Origin: Arthrobacter sp. SLBN-83
Lineage (GTDB): Bacteria > Actinomycetota > Actinomycetes > Actinomycetales > Micrococcaceae
NCBI RefSeq assembly: GCF_006715285.1
Contig: NZ_VFMX01000001.1
Location: 3,038,001 to 3,102,000 of the forward strand
DNA: 64,000 nucleotides
Direction: 5' to 3'
Part shown: positions 1 through 8,246 of the stretch, piece by piece
Position numbering within the stretch: the first letter of the stretch is position 1
How the letters are laid out: every line of letters starts with the position of its first letter
The notes under the pieces: model-generated
Databases searched by the model: none
What the model was told of the DNA's origin: nothing
What the model saw: only the letters and a program-made list of their open reading frames with translations
Position numbers and translations under genes: made by a program

Positions 1-59
1 GGGGTGATGAAGCCGAAGCCCTTTTCAGCGTTGAACCACTTGACGGTTCCCTGTGCCAT
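1..59 (-). CDS. cspA: Cold-shock protein, N-terminal part (runs off the left edge)
   Basis: Small single-domain nucleic-acid chaperone of the CspA family, which melts RNA structure in the cytoplasm. Only the first 19 codons lie in the window. They read MAQGTVKWFNAEKGFGFIT, which contains the KWFN and KGFGFI RNP1-type signature of CspA proteins. The ATG (57-59) is preceded on the minus strand by AGGAG at a normal distance. A roughly 300-base gene-free stretch lies upstream, as is common for cold-shock genes with long structured leaders. Family assignment is secure; which csp paralogue it is cannot be told. Confidence 0.93.
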   Translation of the reverse strand, partial: MAQGTVKWFNAEKGFGFIT

Positions 60-365
60 TTATTTCTCCTCATTGTGGAACTTTTTAAGACCGGCACACC
101 TCGTGCCGCCCTTGGTCACTCCGCGAGAAGAATCCTGGATTGCCACGCCCGGAAAGGGGCCTGGCGTTGCAGGAGCTTCGCGCTCGCAACATGTCTTGCG
201 AGCATGAAAAACACCTACACAAAGACTGAGATAAGAATTTCATGCCTGTTCCCGCAGGTCAACGGCCCGAACAGCAAAAAGGCGAAAATTTAGGTAAAAA
301 ACAGGTGACGAAGAGGCCTGCTTCGAATGCTGCTATTTAGGTGCCTGAAGCAACAATGGAAATGG
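60..365 (-). promoter_or_regulatory. Upstream/5' leader region of the cold-shock gene
   Basis: Gene-free stretch between the cold-shock start and the nucS stop. It is clearly more AT-rich than its surroundings, especially at 205-300, and contains a perfect inverted repeat at 182-203. No open frame here looks coding. It most likely holds the csp promoter and a long untranslated leader. I could not fix the transcription start. Confidence 0.5.
182..203. repeat. Perfect 8-bp inverted repeat in the csp leader
   Basis: The arms GCTCGCAA and TTGCGAGC are perfectly complementary and separated by six bases (CATGTC). In an RNA leader this would fold as a strong hairpin about 120 bases before the csp start codon. 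It could be a temperature-sensitive element or a protein operator; the sequence alone does not decide. Confidence 0.55.
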
Positions 366-1061
366 CTAGAAGAGCCGGGATTCGCTGTCGTCCACTCCGC
401 GCATCGCGTCGTAGTCAAGCGTTACGCAGTCGATCCCGCGGTCGTTGGCCAGCACCTTTGCCTGCGGCTTGATCTGCTGGGCGGCGAAGATGCCGCGCAC
501 CGGTGCCAGAAGAGGGTCCCGGTTGAGCAGTTCCAGATACCTGGTGAGCTGCTCCACGCCGTCGATGTCCCCCCGGCGCTTGAGTTCAATGGCCACCGTG
601 GCGCCATCGGCGTCCCGGGCAAGGATGTCCACGGGCCCGATGGCCGTGAAGTACTCACGCCTGATCAGCGAGTAGCCCTGGCCCAGCGTTTCAATCTGCT
701 CGGCCAGCAGCCGCTGCAGATCCGCTTCCACGCCGTCCTTGATCAGCCCGGGGTCCACCCCGAGGTCGTGCGAGGACTCGCTGATCTTCTCGTGGATGTT
801 GATGATCAGCCGGTCATCGGTCTTGGCGGACTGCACCGTCCACTGCTCCACCACCCCGAGTTCCAGGTCCACCTCGTCCGGGGACGAAACCCGGAGCGTT
901 GCCGGCGGGCTCATCCAGTTCAGCGGCTTGTAGGAACCGCCGTCCGAATGCACCAGCACGGAACCGTCAGCCTTGACCAGCAGGAGCCGGGTGGCGAGGG
1001 GGAGATGGGCTTTGAGCCGGCCGACGTAATCAACGGAGCAATGGGCTATGACAAGACGCAC
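366..1061 (-). CDS. nucS: Mismatch-specific endonuclease NucS (EndoMS)
   Basis: 231-aa restriction-like endonuclease that cuts both strands at mismatches. In actinobacteria it replaces MutS/MutL. The N-terminal beta domain (about 1-110) starts [12 protein letters not shown]. The C-terminal PD-(D/E)XK nuclease core shows D145 in [10 protein letters not shown]159 and K161 in AIELKRRG, followed by a helix with QLTRYLELL. The extreme C-terminus is SRLF, resembling the clamp-binding tail known for this family. The GTG start at 1061 is chosen because TAGTCT lies exactly 7 bases upstream, and because longer in-frame extensions give unrelated low-complexity sequence. It is divergent from the small Cys/His protein gene, 106 bases away. 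Confidence 0.95.
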   Translation of the reverse strand: MRLVIAHCSVDYVGRLKAHLPLATRLLLVKADGSVLVHSDGGSYKPLNWMSPPATLRVSSPDEVDLELGVVEQWTVQSAKTDDRLIINIHEKISESSHDLGVDPGLIKDGVEADLQRLLAEQIETLGQGYSLIRREYFTAIGPVDILARDADGATVAIELKRRGDIDGVEQLTRYLELLNRDPLLAPVRGIFAAQQIKPQAKVLANDRGIDCVTLDYDAMRGVDDSESRLF

Positions 1062-1068
1062 GCCGTAC

Positions 1069-1074
1069 AGACTA
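1069..1074 (-). promoter_or_regulatory. -10 box of a leaderless nucS promoter
   Basis: TAGTCT on the minus strand, with a 7-base spacer to the GTG start codon of nucS. No Shine-Dalgarno sequence is present, so transcription would begin at or next to the start codon. It supports the short NucS start. Confidence 0.6.
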
Positions 1075-1167
1075 TCGCGTGGGCCCGGGCCGGCCGTGTC
1101 CGACGGCGGGACGCACCGTGCGGGAGGCCGTCCAGGGGCAGTGGCGCGGCTGGGGCAGAATGGATAC

Positions 1168-1521
1168 ATGCCGCGCTCCAACCGTCCCCGCCGTCCCCCT
1201 TCCGGCCGGGGTTCCCTTTCCGGCAGGGGCGCAGGGCGGAAAAGTGCCGGCGACGTTCCCGAACTGGACCTGGAACGTGCGCGGGCGGGAATTGCCCGCC
1301 GGGAAAGCGCCCCCGACGGTGAGTGGATGGTGCGCACCATGACCGCAAAAAACGCCGAGAAGACCTACATCTGCCCGGAGTGCTCCACGGCGGTGCTGCC
1401 CGGTGTCGCGCACCTCGTGGTCTGGAAGGACGACCACCTCTTCGGCGCCGCGGCAGGCCTGGCCGAACGACGGCACTGGCACACCAACTGCTGGCTGACG
1501 CGCAGCTACCGCTACCGCTGA
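1168..1521 (+). CDS. Small conserved Cys/His protein (possible zinc ribbon)
   Basis: 117-aa basic protein. The first 60 residues are Arg/Gly/Ser-rich. The C-terminal half holds CPEC (69-72), a histidine at 82 and RRHWHTNCW (101-109), which together could bind one zinc ion. I recognise it as a conserved actinobacterial protein of unknown function; no catalytic motif is visible. The ATG is preceded by CAGAAT with a 6-base spacer, a leaderless arrangement. It lies back to back with nucS, so a nucleic-acid role is possible but unproven. Confidence 0.75.
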   Translation: MPRSNRPRRPPSGRGSLSGRGAGRKSAGDVPELDLERARAGIARRESAPDGEWMVRTMTAKNAEKTYICPECSTAVLPGVAHLVVWKDDHLFGAAAGLAERRHWHTNCWLTRSYRYR

Positions 1522-1566
1522 CCTGGCCGAACGTCGGGTGCCCCCACTGTCGCTAAGCTGGCAGGC

Positions 1567-2364
1567 ATGACTTTTGATCCGGCGTCGTACCAGTTCACCC
1601 AGGCCCAGGGCCCCGTTCCCATCCGTGCCTCCACGGTCCTGCCTGCCCGGCGCGAGAACATCGAGCTGCAGACGGAGGACGGCCACACCCTGGTGGGGGA
1701 GCTGGCCATGCCCGAATCGGGTCCGGTGAAAGCCACGCTGATCACGCTCCACCCGCTGCCGACGCACGGCGGCTTCATGGACTCCCACGTCTTCCGCAAG
1801 GCCTCCTACCGGCTGCCGGCGCTGGCCGGCATCGCGGTGTTGCGCTTCAACACCCGCGGTACCGCTTCTCCCCGCGGCACCAGCAGCGGGGACTTCGAGG
1901 AAGGAGTCGGCGAACGCCATGACGTGGAGGCGGCCGTCCGTTTCGCCGTCGAACGCGGCCTGCCCAACCGCTGGCTGGTGGGATGGTCCTTCGGCACGGA
2001 ACTGGCGCTGATGTACGGCGCCATCGAACCCGTGGCGGCCCAGATCGAGGGCGCGGTGCTGCTGTCGCCACCGCTGCACCGCGCAACCGACAAACACCTG
2101 CAGCTGTGGGCGGAATCGGGCAAGCCGCTCACCGTCCTGGTGCCGGAGCACGACGACTTCCTGCAGCCTGCGGAGGCCGCCGCCCGGTTCCGCATGGTGC
2201 CGCAGGCCCGGGTGGTGGGCGTGGCCGGGGCAAAGCACCTGTGGGTGGGGGAGAAGTACGCTGCCCGGGTCCTGAATGACATTGTGGCCCAGGTCAGTCC
2301 CGGCCAGGCCGGAGCGGAGCTGCCGCAGGAATGGGACGGCCCGACGGCGACTGCCGGGGCCTAG
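1567..2364 (+). CDS. Alpha/beta hydrolase, dienelactone-hydrolase-like
   Basis: 265-aa single-domain cytoplasmic hydrolase. The nucleophile elbow is GWSFG with Ser141. The acid is probably Asp196 or Asp197 in VPEHDDF, and the base is His224 in GAKHLWVG. The oxyanion side carries the HPLPTHGG segment (62-69), typical of the short KANL3/Tex30-like or DLH-like hydrolases acting on soluble esters. The substrate is unknown. TAAGCT at 1554-1559 sits 7 bases before the ATG, with no Shine-Dalgarno sequence, so the message is probably leaderless. It follows the Cys/His gene by 45 bases but seems to have its own promoter. Confidence 0.88.
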   Translation: MTFDPASYQFTQAQGPVPIRASTVLPARRENIELQTEDGHTLVGELAMPESGPVKATLITLHPLPTHGGFMDSHVFRKASYRLPALAGIAVLRFNTRGTASPRGTSSGDFEEGVGERHDVEAAVRFAVERGLPNRWLVGWSFGTELALMYGAIEPVAAQIEGAVLLSPPLHRATDKHLQLWAESGKPLTVLVPEHDDFLQPAEAAARFRMVPQARVVGVAGAKHLWVGEKYAARVLNDIVAQVSPGQAGAELPQEWDGPTATAGA

Positions 2365-2440
2365 CACGCACACCCGGGTGGGCGGGGGGGGCTGCAGGCC
2401 GCCGCCGGACAGCGTGGTCAGTGCTGGTTTTGCCGGACCC

Positions 2441-3760
2441 TTAGTGCTGGTCCTGCCGGACGATGTAGATCTCCCGGACCAGCAGCAGGACGGCGGCGGC
2501 GGTGGGAATCGCGATCAGGGCCCCCAGGACGCCCAGGAGGCTGCCGCCCGCGATGACCGAGATCACCGCCACGGCACCGGGCACGGCCACCGCCTTCTGC
2601 ATGATGCGCGGCGAGATGAAGTAGGCCTCGAACTGCAGGTAGGCGAAGTAGCAGATGGCGTAGATGGCGGCCACCTGCCAGCCTTCGGTCAGGGACACGA
2701 GGGTTACCACGATGCCCGCGATCATGCCGCCCACGAGGGGGATAAAGGCAAGCAGGACCACCACGAACGCCAGGAGCAGCGCGAAGGGGACGCCCACGAT
2801 GGACATCACCACGAAGGCGAAGGTGGCGTTGAGCAGCGCCACGCAGGCCTGGCCGATCACGTAGTTGCCCACTGAACGGGTGATTTCCTCCGAGAGGGCG
2901 GCCACGCGCTTGCGGCGGGAGCGTGGTGCCAGGCGGTAGCCCCACTTCTTCATGGCCGGCAGTGCTGCCAGGAAATACAGGCTCAGCACCAGGACGATGA
3001 GGGCGCCGAAGAGGCCGTTGGCCACGGTGGATCCGAAGCCCAGAACGCCGCCGAAAATGCCGCCCATCGCGGCGGGGTCGTTGACGAACTTGTTGACCTC
3101 CTCGGTGATGCGGTCGCGGACGCCGAACTGGTCGTCAAGGCTGCGGAAGAAATCCGAGTCCATGAAGTTGCGCATCCAGTCCGGTGCCTGCCGCACGATC
3201 TCGGAGACCTGTTCCACGATGGTGGGAATGAGCGTGGCGAAGAACCCGACGACGGCGCCCATCAGGACCGCCACCGAGACCAGGATTCCCGCCGGCCGGG
3301 GAATTTTGCGGCCCTCCAGCCAGCCCACCACGGGCTCCAGGCCCAGGGCGATGAACAGTGCCGCCACGATCCACAGCAGCAGCTGCGTAGTGTGGGAGCC
3401 GATCCAGTAGACCAGCAGTGCCAGGCCCACGCCGACGGTGCCCATGAAGCCCATGTACAGCGGATGCTGCGGTGACATGCGCGGGCCCGGGTGGCCGAAC
3501 TGGGGCTCCTCATCGCCGCCGTGTTCCGTGTCCGGGGCCTGCCCCGTGTATTCCGGTGGCATCTCGAACCGGAGTCTGGGCTGCGCCCCGGGCAGGGGTT
3601 GCCGAAGCCGGCGGACCACCTGGCCAAGGGCGGCTGCGGCTGTACCCCTGCGGCGGGCTGTTGCCGCCATGCCGAGGGGAGGTACCGGAGCGGGGACAGG
3701 GCCCTTGGGATCCCCGGGATTTGCGGCTGCCGCCGAGGACGGGTCCGTCTTGTCATTCAC
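2441..3760 (-). CDS. AI-2E family transporter (multi-pass permease)
   Basis: 439-aa integral membrane protein of the AI-2E/PerM family. These proteins export or exchange small solutes; despite the name, few handle autoinducer-2. About 110 hydrophilic, Pro/Ala-rich residues precede the first membrane segment (around 115-135). Two further segments follow, then an extracytoplasmic helical region (around 190-250), then the family's C-terminal block of 4-5 segments ending in an IPTAAAVLLLVREIY-type motif. The GTG at 3758-3760 is the best start; upstream in-frame extension is Arg-rich and unlikely. It converges on the hydrolase gene and stands alone. Confidence 0.88.
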   Translation of the reverse strand: MNDKTDPSSAAAANPGDPKGPVPAPVPPLGMAATARRRGTAAAALGQVVRRLRQPLPGAQPRLRFEMPPEYTGQAPDTEHGGDEEPQFGHPGPRMSPQHPLYMGFMGTVGVGLALLVYWIGSHTTQLLLWIVAALFIALGLEPVVGWLEGRKIPRPAGILVSVAVLMGAVVGFFATLIPTIVEQVSEIVRQAPDWMRNFMDSDFFRSLDDQFGVRDRITEEVNKFVNDPAAMGGIFGGVLGFGSTVANGLFGALIVLVLSLYFLAALPAMKKWGYRLAPRSRRKRVAALSEEITRSVGNYVIGQACVALLNATFAFVVMSIVGVPFALLLAFVVVLLAFIPLVGGMIAGIVVTLVSLTEGWQVAAIYAICYFAYLQFEAYFISPRIMQKAVAVPGAVAVISVIAGGSLLGVLGALIAIPTAAAVLLLVREIYIVRQDQH

Positions 3761-3913
3761 TGGTTCTAGGGGCCTGTTCCGTGCGTGGCTCCGCCTTCGC
3801 GGGCCGGTGTGATGATCATCGCAAACACTATCAGCAGGCTTGCCACCACCTGCCGAAGGCGCTGCCCGGGGGCCTGCAGGGAAAGGCATGGAAGATCCAG
3901 ACAGGGGCCCCTG

Positions 3914-3929
3914 GTAACAAAAAGGTTAC
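3914..3929. promoter_or_regulatory. GTAAC/GTTAC inverted repeat before the large membrane protein
   Basis: The arms GTAAC (3914-3918) and GTTAC (3925-3929) flank a six-base spacer, in an AT-rich patch about 30 bases upstream of the following gene. The position fits a regulator site near a promoter. It is short, so chance remains possible. Confidence 0.3.
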
Positions 3930-3958
3930 TATTGAAGGCAAACCCCCGCTGATGATAG

Positions 3959-5767
3959 GTGTTTCCCTTGCGTTTAAAGACTGCAGCCGCACTTGTGCTG
4001 CTCGGCCTCCTGACACTTTTGGCCGGCATCGGCCAGAGAACCATCTGGGCTCCATCCGAGACGTTCACCGCCTCCGCGCCGGCCGACGCCGCCGCCGCAC
4101 CGCTGACGGTCATTGACCAGAAGCTGCGTACCCTGCATGGCGGAACCGTCAAGATCAACATCCAGGGCGACGGGAACTTCATGCTGGCCTCAGGCCGGCC
4201 CGACGACGTCGATGCCTGGGTTGGGAAGACGGCCCACAACACCATCACCGGGGTTTCCGAGGACGAAAAGTCACTCCAGGTTGACCACGCCGACGGCGAT
4301 GCTGCGGCTCCGAACCCGGCCGGCTCGGACTTGTGGGTGACCAACGAGAACGCCAGCGGTGAGCTTGAGTACACCTGGACCCCGCCGGCTGACGGCGAGT
4401 GGACCCTCCTGCTCGCCTCCGATGGCACCAAGCCGGCGCCTGCCTCCGTGTCCATGACGTTCCCGAACGACACCTCCACCCCCTGGGCTGTGCCGCTGAT
4501 GGTCCTGGGCAGCCTGCTGATCGTGGCCGGAATCGTCCTGGCGCTGCTGGCAGCCCGCCGGAAGAACGGCGAAGGCGACGCTCACGGCAGCGATGGCCAC
4601 AACAGCGACGGCGGCAGCAGCAGCTACGCCCGCCGCGCCCGTGCACGCAATGCCAAGCCCGCCGGCGCCGGCCCGCAGAACGAGGGCGCGCTGAACCCAG
4701 GGACACCAAATGCCGGCACCCAAAACCAGGCGCCGTCGTCGTCCTCTTCCTCCTCCAAGGCCACCATGGTGGCAGCCGCCGTTGCTGCCGCTGTGCTGGC
4801 AGGTTCGGCCACCGCCGCCCAGGCGGCCAGCCCCAGCCCGCAGCCTTCCGGCAGTGCCTCGTCGCCGGCCAAGGAAGCAGCCGGTGTGCCGGTGCTGCTC
4901 GATGCCCAGTTCCGCCGGATCCTGGAGCAGGTATCCAGCGCCACCGATGCCGGGGACGCAGCCAAGGACGCGGCGAAACTGGCCGGGCGGGTGGGCGGAC
5001 CCGAACTGGAGATCCGCACCCAGAATTACAAGATCCGCTCCCAGGTTGGCTCTTACGAGCCGCGGATGCCGGTGCGCTCCACCAAGCTGCTGACGTACGT
5101 GGTCACCAGCGACCGGAACTGGCCGCGTTCGGTGCTGGCCGTGACCCAGGGTGAAGGCAACGTGGTTCCGCAGATCCTGACGCTGGTCCAGCAGTCGCCG
5201 CGCGAGAACTACAAGCTGACGGAAACCACGCCCCTCCAGCCGGGCACCACGTTCCCCAACATCAGCCGCGGGGGTACTGAGACCCTTGCCGCCTCGGACA
5301 AGTCCGGCCTGCTCTACAGCGGTGAGGAAGCGATGTCCGGACTCGCCGACCGTCTTACGTCGGCCGACTCACCCTTCAAGGACAAGCTGGTGGAAGGCCA
5401 GTCCTCGCCGTACATCGCCGACACCCTGTCCTACCAGGCCGAGGTGGTGAAGTCCGGCGAGAACGGCAACTTCTCCTTCACCCACAAGGTGGTTCCGGAA
5501 AACACCGTGGTGTTCCGCACCGCTGACGGCGGGGCCCTGGTCCTGGGCCGCATCAACTTCGGCTTCGAAGGCACACCCAAGGCGGCCGGTGACAAGCTCA
5601 GCATCGGTGACGACGCCGCAGCCCTGGCCGGCGGCAAGGAAACCACCACGGGCATGGTCCTGAGCTTCGCCGAATCCATGGCGGTCTATGTGCCCCCGGC
5701 AGGTTCCACGGACCCCATGAAGCTTGTTGCCGCCACCCGCGGCCTGGTCGGCGCCAGCTTCAAGTAG
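3959..5767 (+). CDS. Large membrane-anchored/secreted protein of unknown function
   Basis: 602 aa, not assignable to a known enzyme. Order of parts: signal-anchor-like segment (about 7-25); an extracytoplasmic domain (30-175) with a TWTPPADGEWTLLLAS beta segment; a membrane segment (about 178-200, PWAVPLMVLGSLLIV); a basic, Ser/Gly/Asn-rich linker (200-265) with a run of Ser; a second signal-peptide-like stretch (about 267-290) ending AAQAA; then a 300-residue domain with the look of a secreted fold. GTG at 3959 gives the full length. TTG at 3968 (MRLKTAAALVLL) is an equally credible start because TAGGTG lies 6 bases before it. I recognise it only as a conserved actinobacterial protein. Confidence 0.8.
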   Translation: MFPLRLKTAAALVLLGLLTLLAGIGQRTIWAPSETFTASAPADAAAAPLTVIDQKLRTLHGGTVKINIQGDGNFMLASGRPDDVDAWVGKTAHNTITGVSEDEKSLQVDHADGDAAAPNPAGSDLWVTNENASGELEYTWTPPADGEWTLLLASDGTKPAPASVSMTFPNDTSTPWAVPLMVLGSLLIVAGIVLALLAARRKNGEGDAHGSDGHNSDGGSSSYARRARARNAKPAGAGPQNEGALNPGTPNAGTQNQAPSSSSSSSKATMVAAAVAAAVLAGSATAAQAASPSPQPSGSASSPAKEAAGVPVLLDAQFRRILEQVSSATDAGDAAKDAAKLAGRVGGPELEIRTQNYKIRSQVGSYEPRMPVRSTKLLTYVVTSDRNWPRSVLAVTQGEGNVVPQILTLVQQSPRENYKLTETTPLQPGTTFPNISRGGTETLAASDKSGLLYSGEEAMSGLADRLTSADSPFKDKLVEGQSSPYIADTLSYQAEVVKSGENGNFSFTHKVVPENTVVFRTADGGALVLGRINFGFEGTPKAAGDKLSIGDDAAALAGGKETTTGMVLSFAESMAVYVPPAGSTDPMKLVAATRGLVGASFK

Positions 5768-5818
5768 GGCCTGGCTGTATTACCACCGGCAGCGGCCGGA
5801 GTGGCTAGAGTGGGAAAC

Positions 5819-6802
5819 ATGAGTTCGCCAGCTTCCCGCCCAGTCCCTCCTGCCGCTGCCAACCTGCTTAACCTGCGCGGCGCCGTCGACCTTTCTTCGC
5901 TGAAGCGCCCCGCAGCTCCGTCCGGCCCGGCTCCTTCCGGGCCCCAGACGGGAACGGCCCAGGGGGCACAGCCCGACGGAGGACCGGAACTCAAGGTCAA
6001 CGTCACCGAAGCGAACTTCCAGCAGCTGGTTGAGCTGTCCGCGCAGGTGCCGGTGGTGTTTGCGCTGTGGGCCCCCTACTCGCCGGAGTCCAGCAGGATG
6101 CTTGACACCCTTGACCGGGTGGTGGCGTCCTACGGAGGGCGCCTGGTCCTTGGCGCGGCTGACATTGAAGCCTTCCCGCAGCTTGCGCAGGCCTTCCAGG
6201 TGCAGGCTGTTCCCACTGCCGTTGCCGTCCTCAAGGGACAGCCGGTGCCGCTCTTCCAAGGCGCGGCGGACGAGCAGCAGGTGCGCAGCCTCTTCGACGA
6301 ACTTCTCAAAGTTGCCGCAGCAAACGGAGTCACCGGAAGCCTGGATGCCGGCGCGTCCGGCGGCCAGGAACCTGCCCCGCTGCCGCCGCTGCACCAGGCC
6401 GCGTTCGACGCCATTGAGGCCGGCGACTACGCCGCAGCCGCCGAAGCCTACCGCCAGGCATTGAAGGAAATGCCGTCGGACCATGAAGCCAAGGCGGGCC
6501 TGGCACAGGTGGAGCTGATGGACCGGCTGCAGTCGGTGTCCGCACAGGACAGCGACGCGCTGCGTGCACTTGCCGCCAACGAACCGGACAACCTGGATGC
6601 GCAGCTTGGCGTGGCGGACCTGGACGTGGCCGGCGGGCACGTGGAGGACGCGCTGAACCGCCTGGTGGCCTTCATTGGCAGGAATTTTGGCCCCGAACGC
6701 GAGGCCGCCCGCGTGCGGCTGCTGGAACTCTTCGACGTGGTGGGCGTCGGTGACGAGCGCGTGGCAAAGGCGCGCCAGGCACTCGCGCGGGTGCTGTTCT
6801 AA
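5819..6802 (+). CDS. Thioredoxin-fold TPR protein without redox cysteines (CnoX/YbbN-like)
   Basis: 327 aa: a Pro/Ala-rich N-terminus (1-55), a thioredoxin fold (58-160) and helical TPR repeats (175-327). In the thioredoxin part the WCxxC site is WAPYSPES, so both redox cysteines (near 88 and 91) are serine, while the cis-proline VPT (131-133) is kept. It is therefore not an oxidoreductase. E. coli YbbN/CnoX, which has the same domain order, acts as a holdase passing clients to chaperonin; a similar role is inferred here. TAGAGT at 5806-5811 lies 7 bases before the ATG. Its stop overlaps the next start (TAATG). Confidence 0.88.
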   Translation: MSSPASRPVPPAAANLLNLRGAVDLSSLKRPAAPSGPAPSGPQTGTAQGAQPDGGPELKVNVTEANFQQLVELSAQVPVVFALWAPYSPESSRMLDTLDRVVASYGGRLVLGAADIEAFPQLAQAFQVQAVPTAVAVLKGQPVPLFQGAADEQQVRSLFDELLKVAAANGVTGSLDAGASGGQEPAPLPPLHQAAFDAIEAGDYAAAAEAYRQALKEMPSDHEAKAGLAQVELMDRLQSVSAQDSDALRALAANEPDNLDAQLGVADLDVAGGHVEDALNRLVAFIGRNFGPEREAARVRLLELFDVVGVGDERVAKARQALARVLF

Positions 6803-7899
6803 TGCCGGCGCTGTTCCAGCCGCTGACCCTGCGGGGCATGGAGCTGCAGCACCGGGGCTGGGTGTCGCCCATGTGCCAGTACAGCTGCGATCCCGACGAC
6901 GCCCCGGGCGTTCCGCACGACTGGCACCTGGTGCACCTGGGCGGCTTTGCCGTGGGCGGCGCGGCGATGATCCTCACCGAGGCCGCGGCAGTGAACGCCG
7001 AGGGCCGGATCAGCCCCCGCGACGCAGGCCTCTACAACGACGAGCAGGCGGCGGCGTGGGAGCGGATCATTTCCTTCGTCCACCGGAACGGTGTGGCCGG
7101 CACCAAGATCGGGGTCCAGTTGGCCCACGCCGGCCGAAAGGCCTCCACGTACTGGCCCTTTTCCGGCAAGCACGGCAGCGTTCCGGCGTCCGAGGGCGGC
7201 TGGGAGACAGTTGGCCCGTCCACCACTTCCTTTGAGGGCTACGCGGCGCCTGCCGCCATGACCGTGGAGCAGATCCACGGCGTCATCGACGACTTTGCCG
7301 CCGCCGCTGTCCGTGCGGTGGATGCCGGTTTTGACACCATGGAGATCCACGGGGCGCACGGTTACCTCCTCCACCAGTTCCAGAGTCCGCTCATCAACCA
7401 GCGCGAGGACGAATGGGGCGGGGACGAGGCCGGACGGAACCGCCTGATGCTGGCCGTGGTTGATGCCGTCAGGGCAGTGATTCCGGATTCCATGCCGCTG
7501 CTGCTCCGGGTTTCGGCCACTGACTGGGCGCCGGGCGGCGTGGACCAGGCGGCGTCGGTCCGGCTGGCCCGGGAAGCAGCTGCCCACGGTGTGGACCTGG
7601 TGGACGTCTCCAGCGGGGGAGCCGTGGCCCACCAGCAGATCAAGTCGGGGCTCGGCTACCAGACCGGTTTCTCGGCCGCCATCCGCGAAGAGGCCGGCGT
7701 CGCCACCGGCACGGTGGGCCTGGTGACCACTCCCGGCCAGGCAGAACACGCCGTTGCCACCGGCCAGGCCGACGGCGTCTTCATCGCCCGGGCCGCGCTG
7801 CGCGATCCGCACTGGTGGCTCCGTGCCGCCTTCGAGCTGGGCTACGACCTCCCCTGGCCGCCCCAGTATGAGCGGGCTGTCCCGCGGCGCACCTTCTAG
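6802..7899 (+). CDS. NADH:flavin oxidoreductase, Old Yellow Enzyme family (YqjM-like)
   Basis: 365-aa FMN-dependent ene-reductase, reducing activated C=C bonds with NAD(P)H. It has the YqjM-type N-terminus (LFQPLTLRGMELQHRGWVSPMCQYS, with the FMN-modulating Cys in PMCQY), QLAHAGRK (about 108-115), HGAHGYLLHQF carrying the substrate-binding histidines, SPLINQREDEWGG, and the C-terminal FIARAALRDPHWWLRAA phosphate-binding region. Length is normal for the thermophilic-like subclass. It is translationally coupled to the thioredoxin-TPR gene by a TAATG overlap, so the two are co-expressed; a functional link is unproven. Confidence 0.93.
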   Translation: MPALFQPLTLRGMELQHRGWVSPMCQYSCDPDDAPGVPHDWHLVHLGGFAVGGAAMILTEAAAVNAEGRISPRDAGLYNDEQAAAWERIISFVHRNGVAGTKIGVQLAHAGRKASTYWPFSGKHGSVPASEGGWETVGPSTTSFEGYAAPAAMTVEQIHGVIDDFAAAAVRAVDAGFDTMEIHGAHGYLLHQFQSPLINQREDEWGGDEAGRNRLMLAVVDAVRAVIPDSMPLLLRVSATDWAPGGVDQAASVRLAREAAAHGVDLVDVSSGGAVAHQQIKSGLGYQTGFSAAIREEAGVATGTVGLVTTPGQAEHAVATGQADGVFIARAALRDPHWWLRAAFELGYDLPWPPQYERAVPRRTF

Positions 7900-7928
7900 G
7901 CCGATTTTTTTGACGCAGGGAGTCCGGC

Positions 7929-8246
7929 ATGGCGCGCAGCGGCGGGAATGATCAGCAAAACCCGGTTGAAGGGCAGCTGGAAGCGAAGATCCTGGAGCTC
8001 CTGGCGGCCAGGGCGGCAACTTCCACCATCTGCCCCTCCGATGCCGCCAGGGCCGTGGGCGGTGACGAATGGCGCCACCTCATGGAACCGGCGCGGGAGG
8101 CTGCCCGGCGCCTGGTCGACGCCGGCCAGGTGCACATCACCCAGGGCGGATCCGTCGTCGATCCCGCCACGGCGAAGGGACCGATCCGGATCCGCAAGGT
8201 ACGCCCACCGGCCACGCCCGGTCAGCCCAGCAGCTCGTCCACGTAG
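7929..8246 (+). CDS. DUF3253 domain protein
   Basis: 105-aa small protein matching the DUF3253 pattern: an N-terminal helix ending ILELLAARAATSTICPSDAARAV, then EWRHLMEPAREAARRLVDAGQVHITQGG and a basic C-terminal strand GPIRIRK. The layout resembles a compact winged helix; no function is established. AGGGAG precedes the ATG. It follows the flavin enzyme by 29 bases on the same strand, probably the last gene of that operon. Its 3' end overlaps the antiporter gene tail to tail by 25 bases. Confidence 0.85.
   Translation: MARSGGNDQQNPVEGQLEAKILELLAARAATSTICPSDAARAVGGDEWRHLMEPAREAARRLVDAGQVHITQGGSVVDPATAKGPIRIRKVRPPATPGQPSSSST

Noticed and set aside
327..1322. 331-codon plus-strand frame opposite nucS.
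   Set aside because: NucS catalytic motifs are on the minus strand and the plus frame has no start signal or domain.
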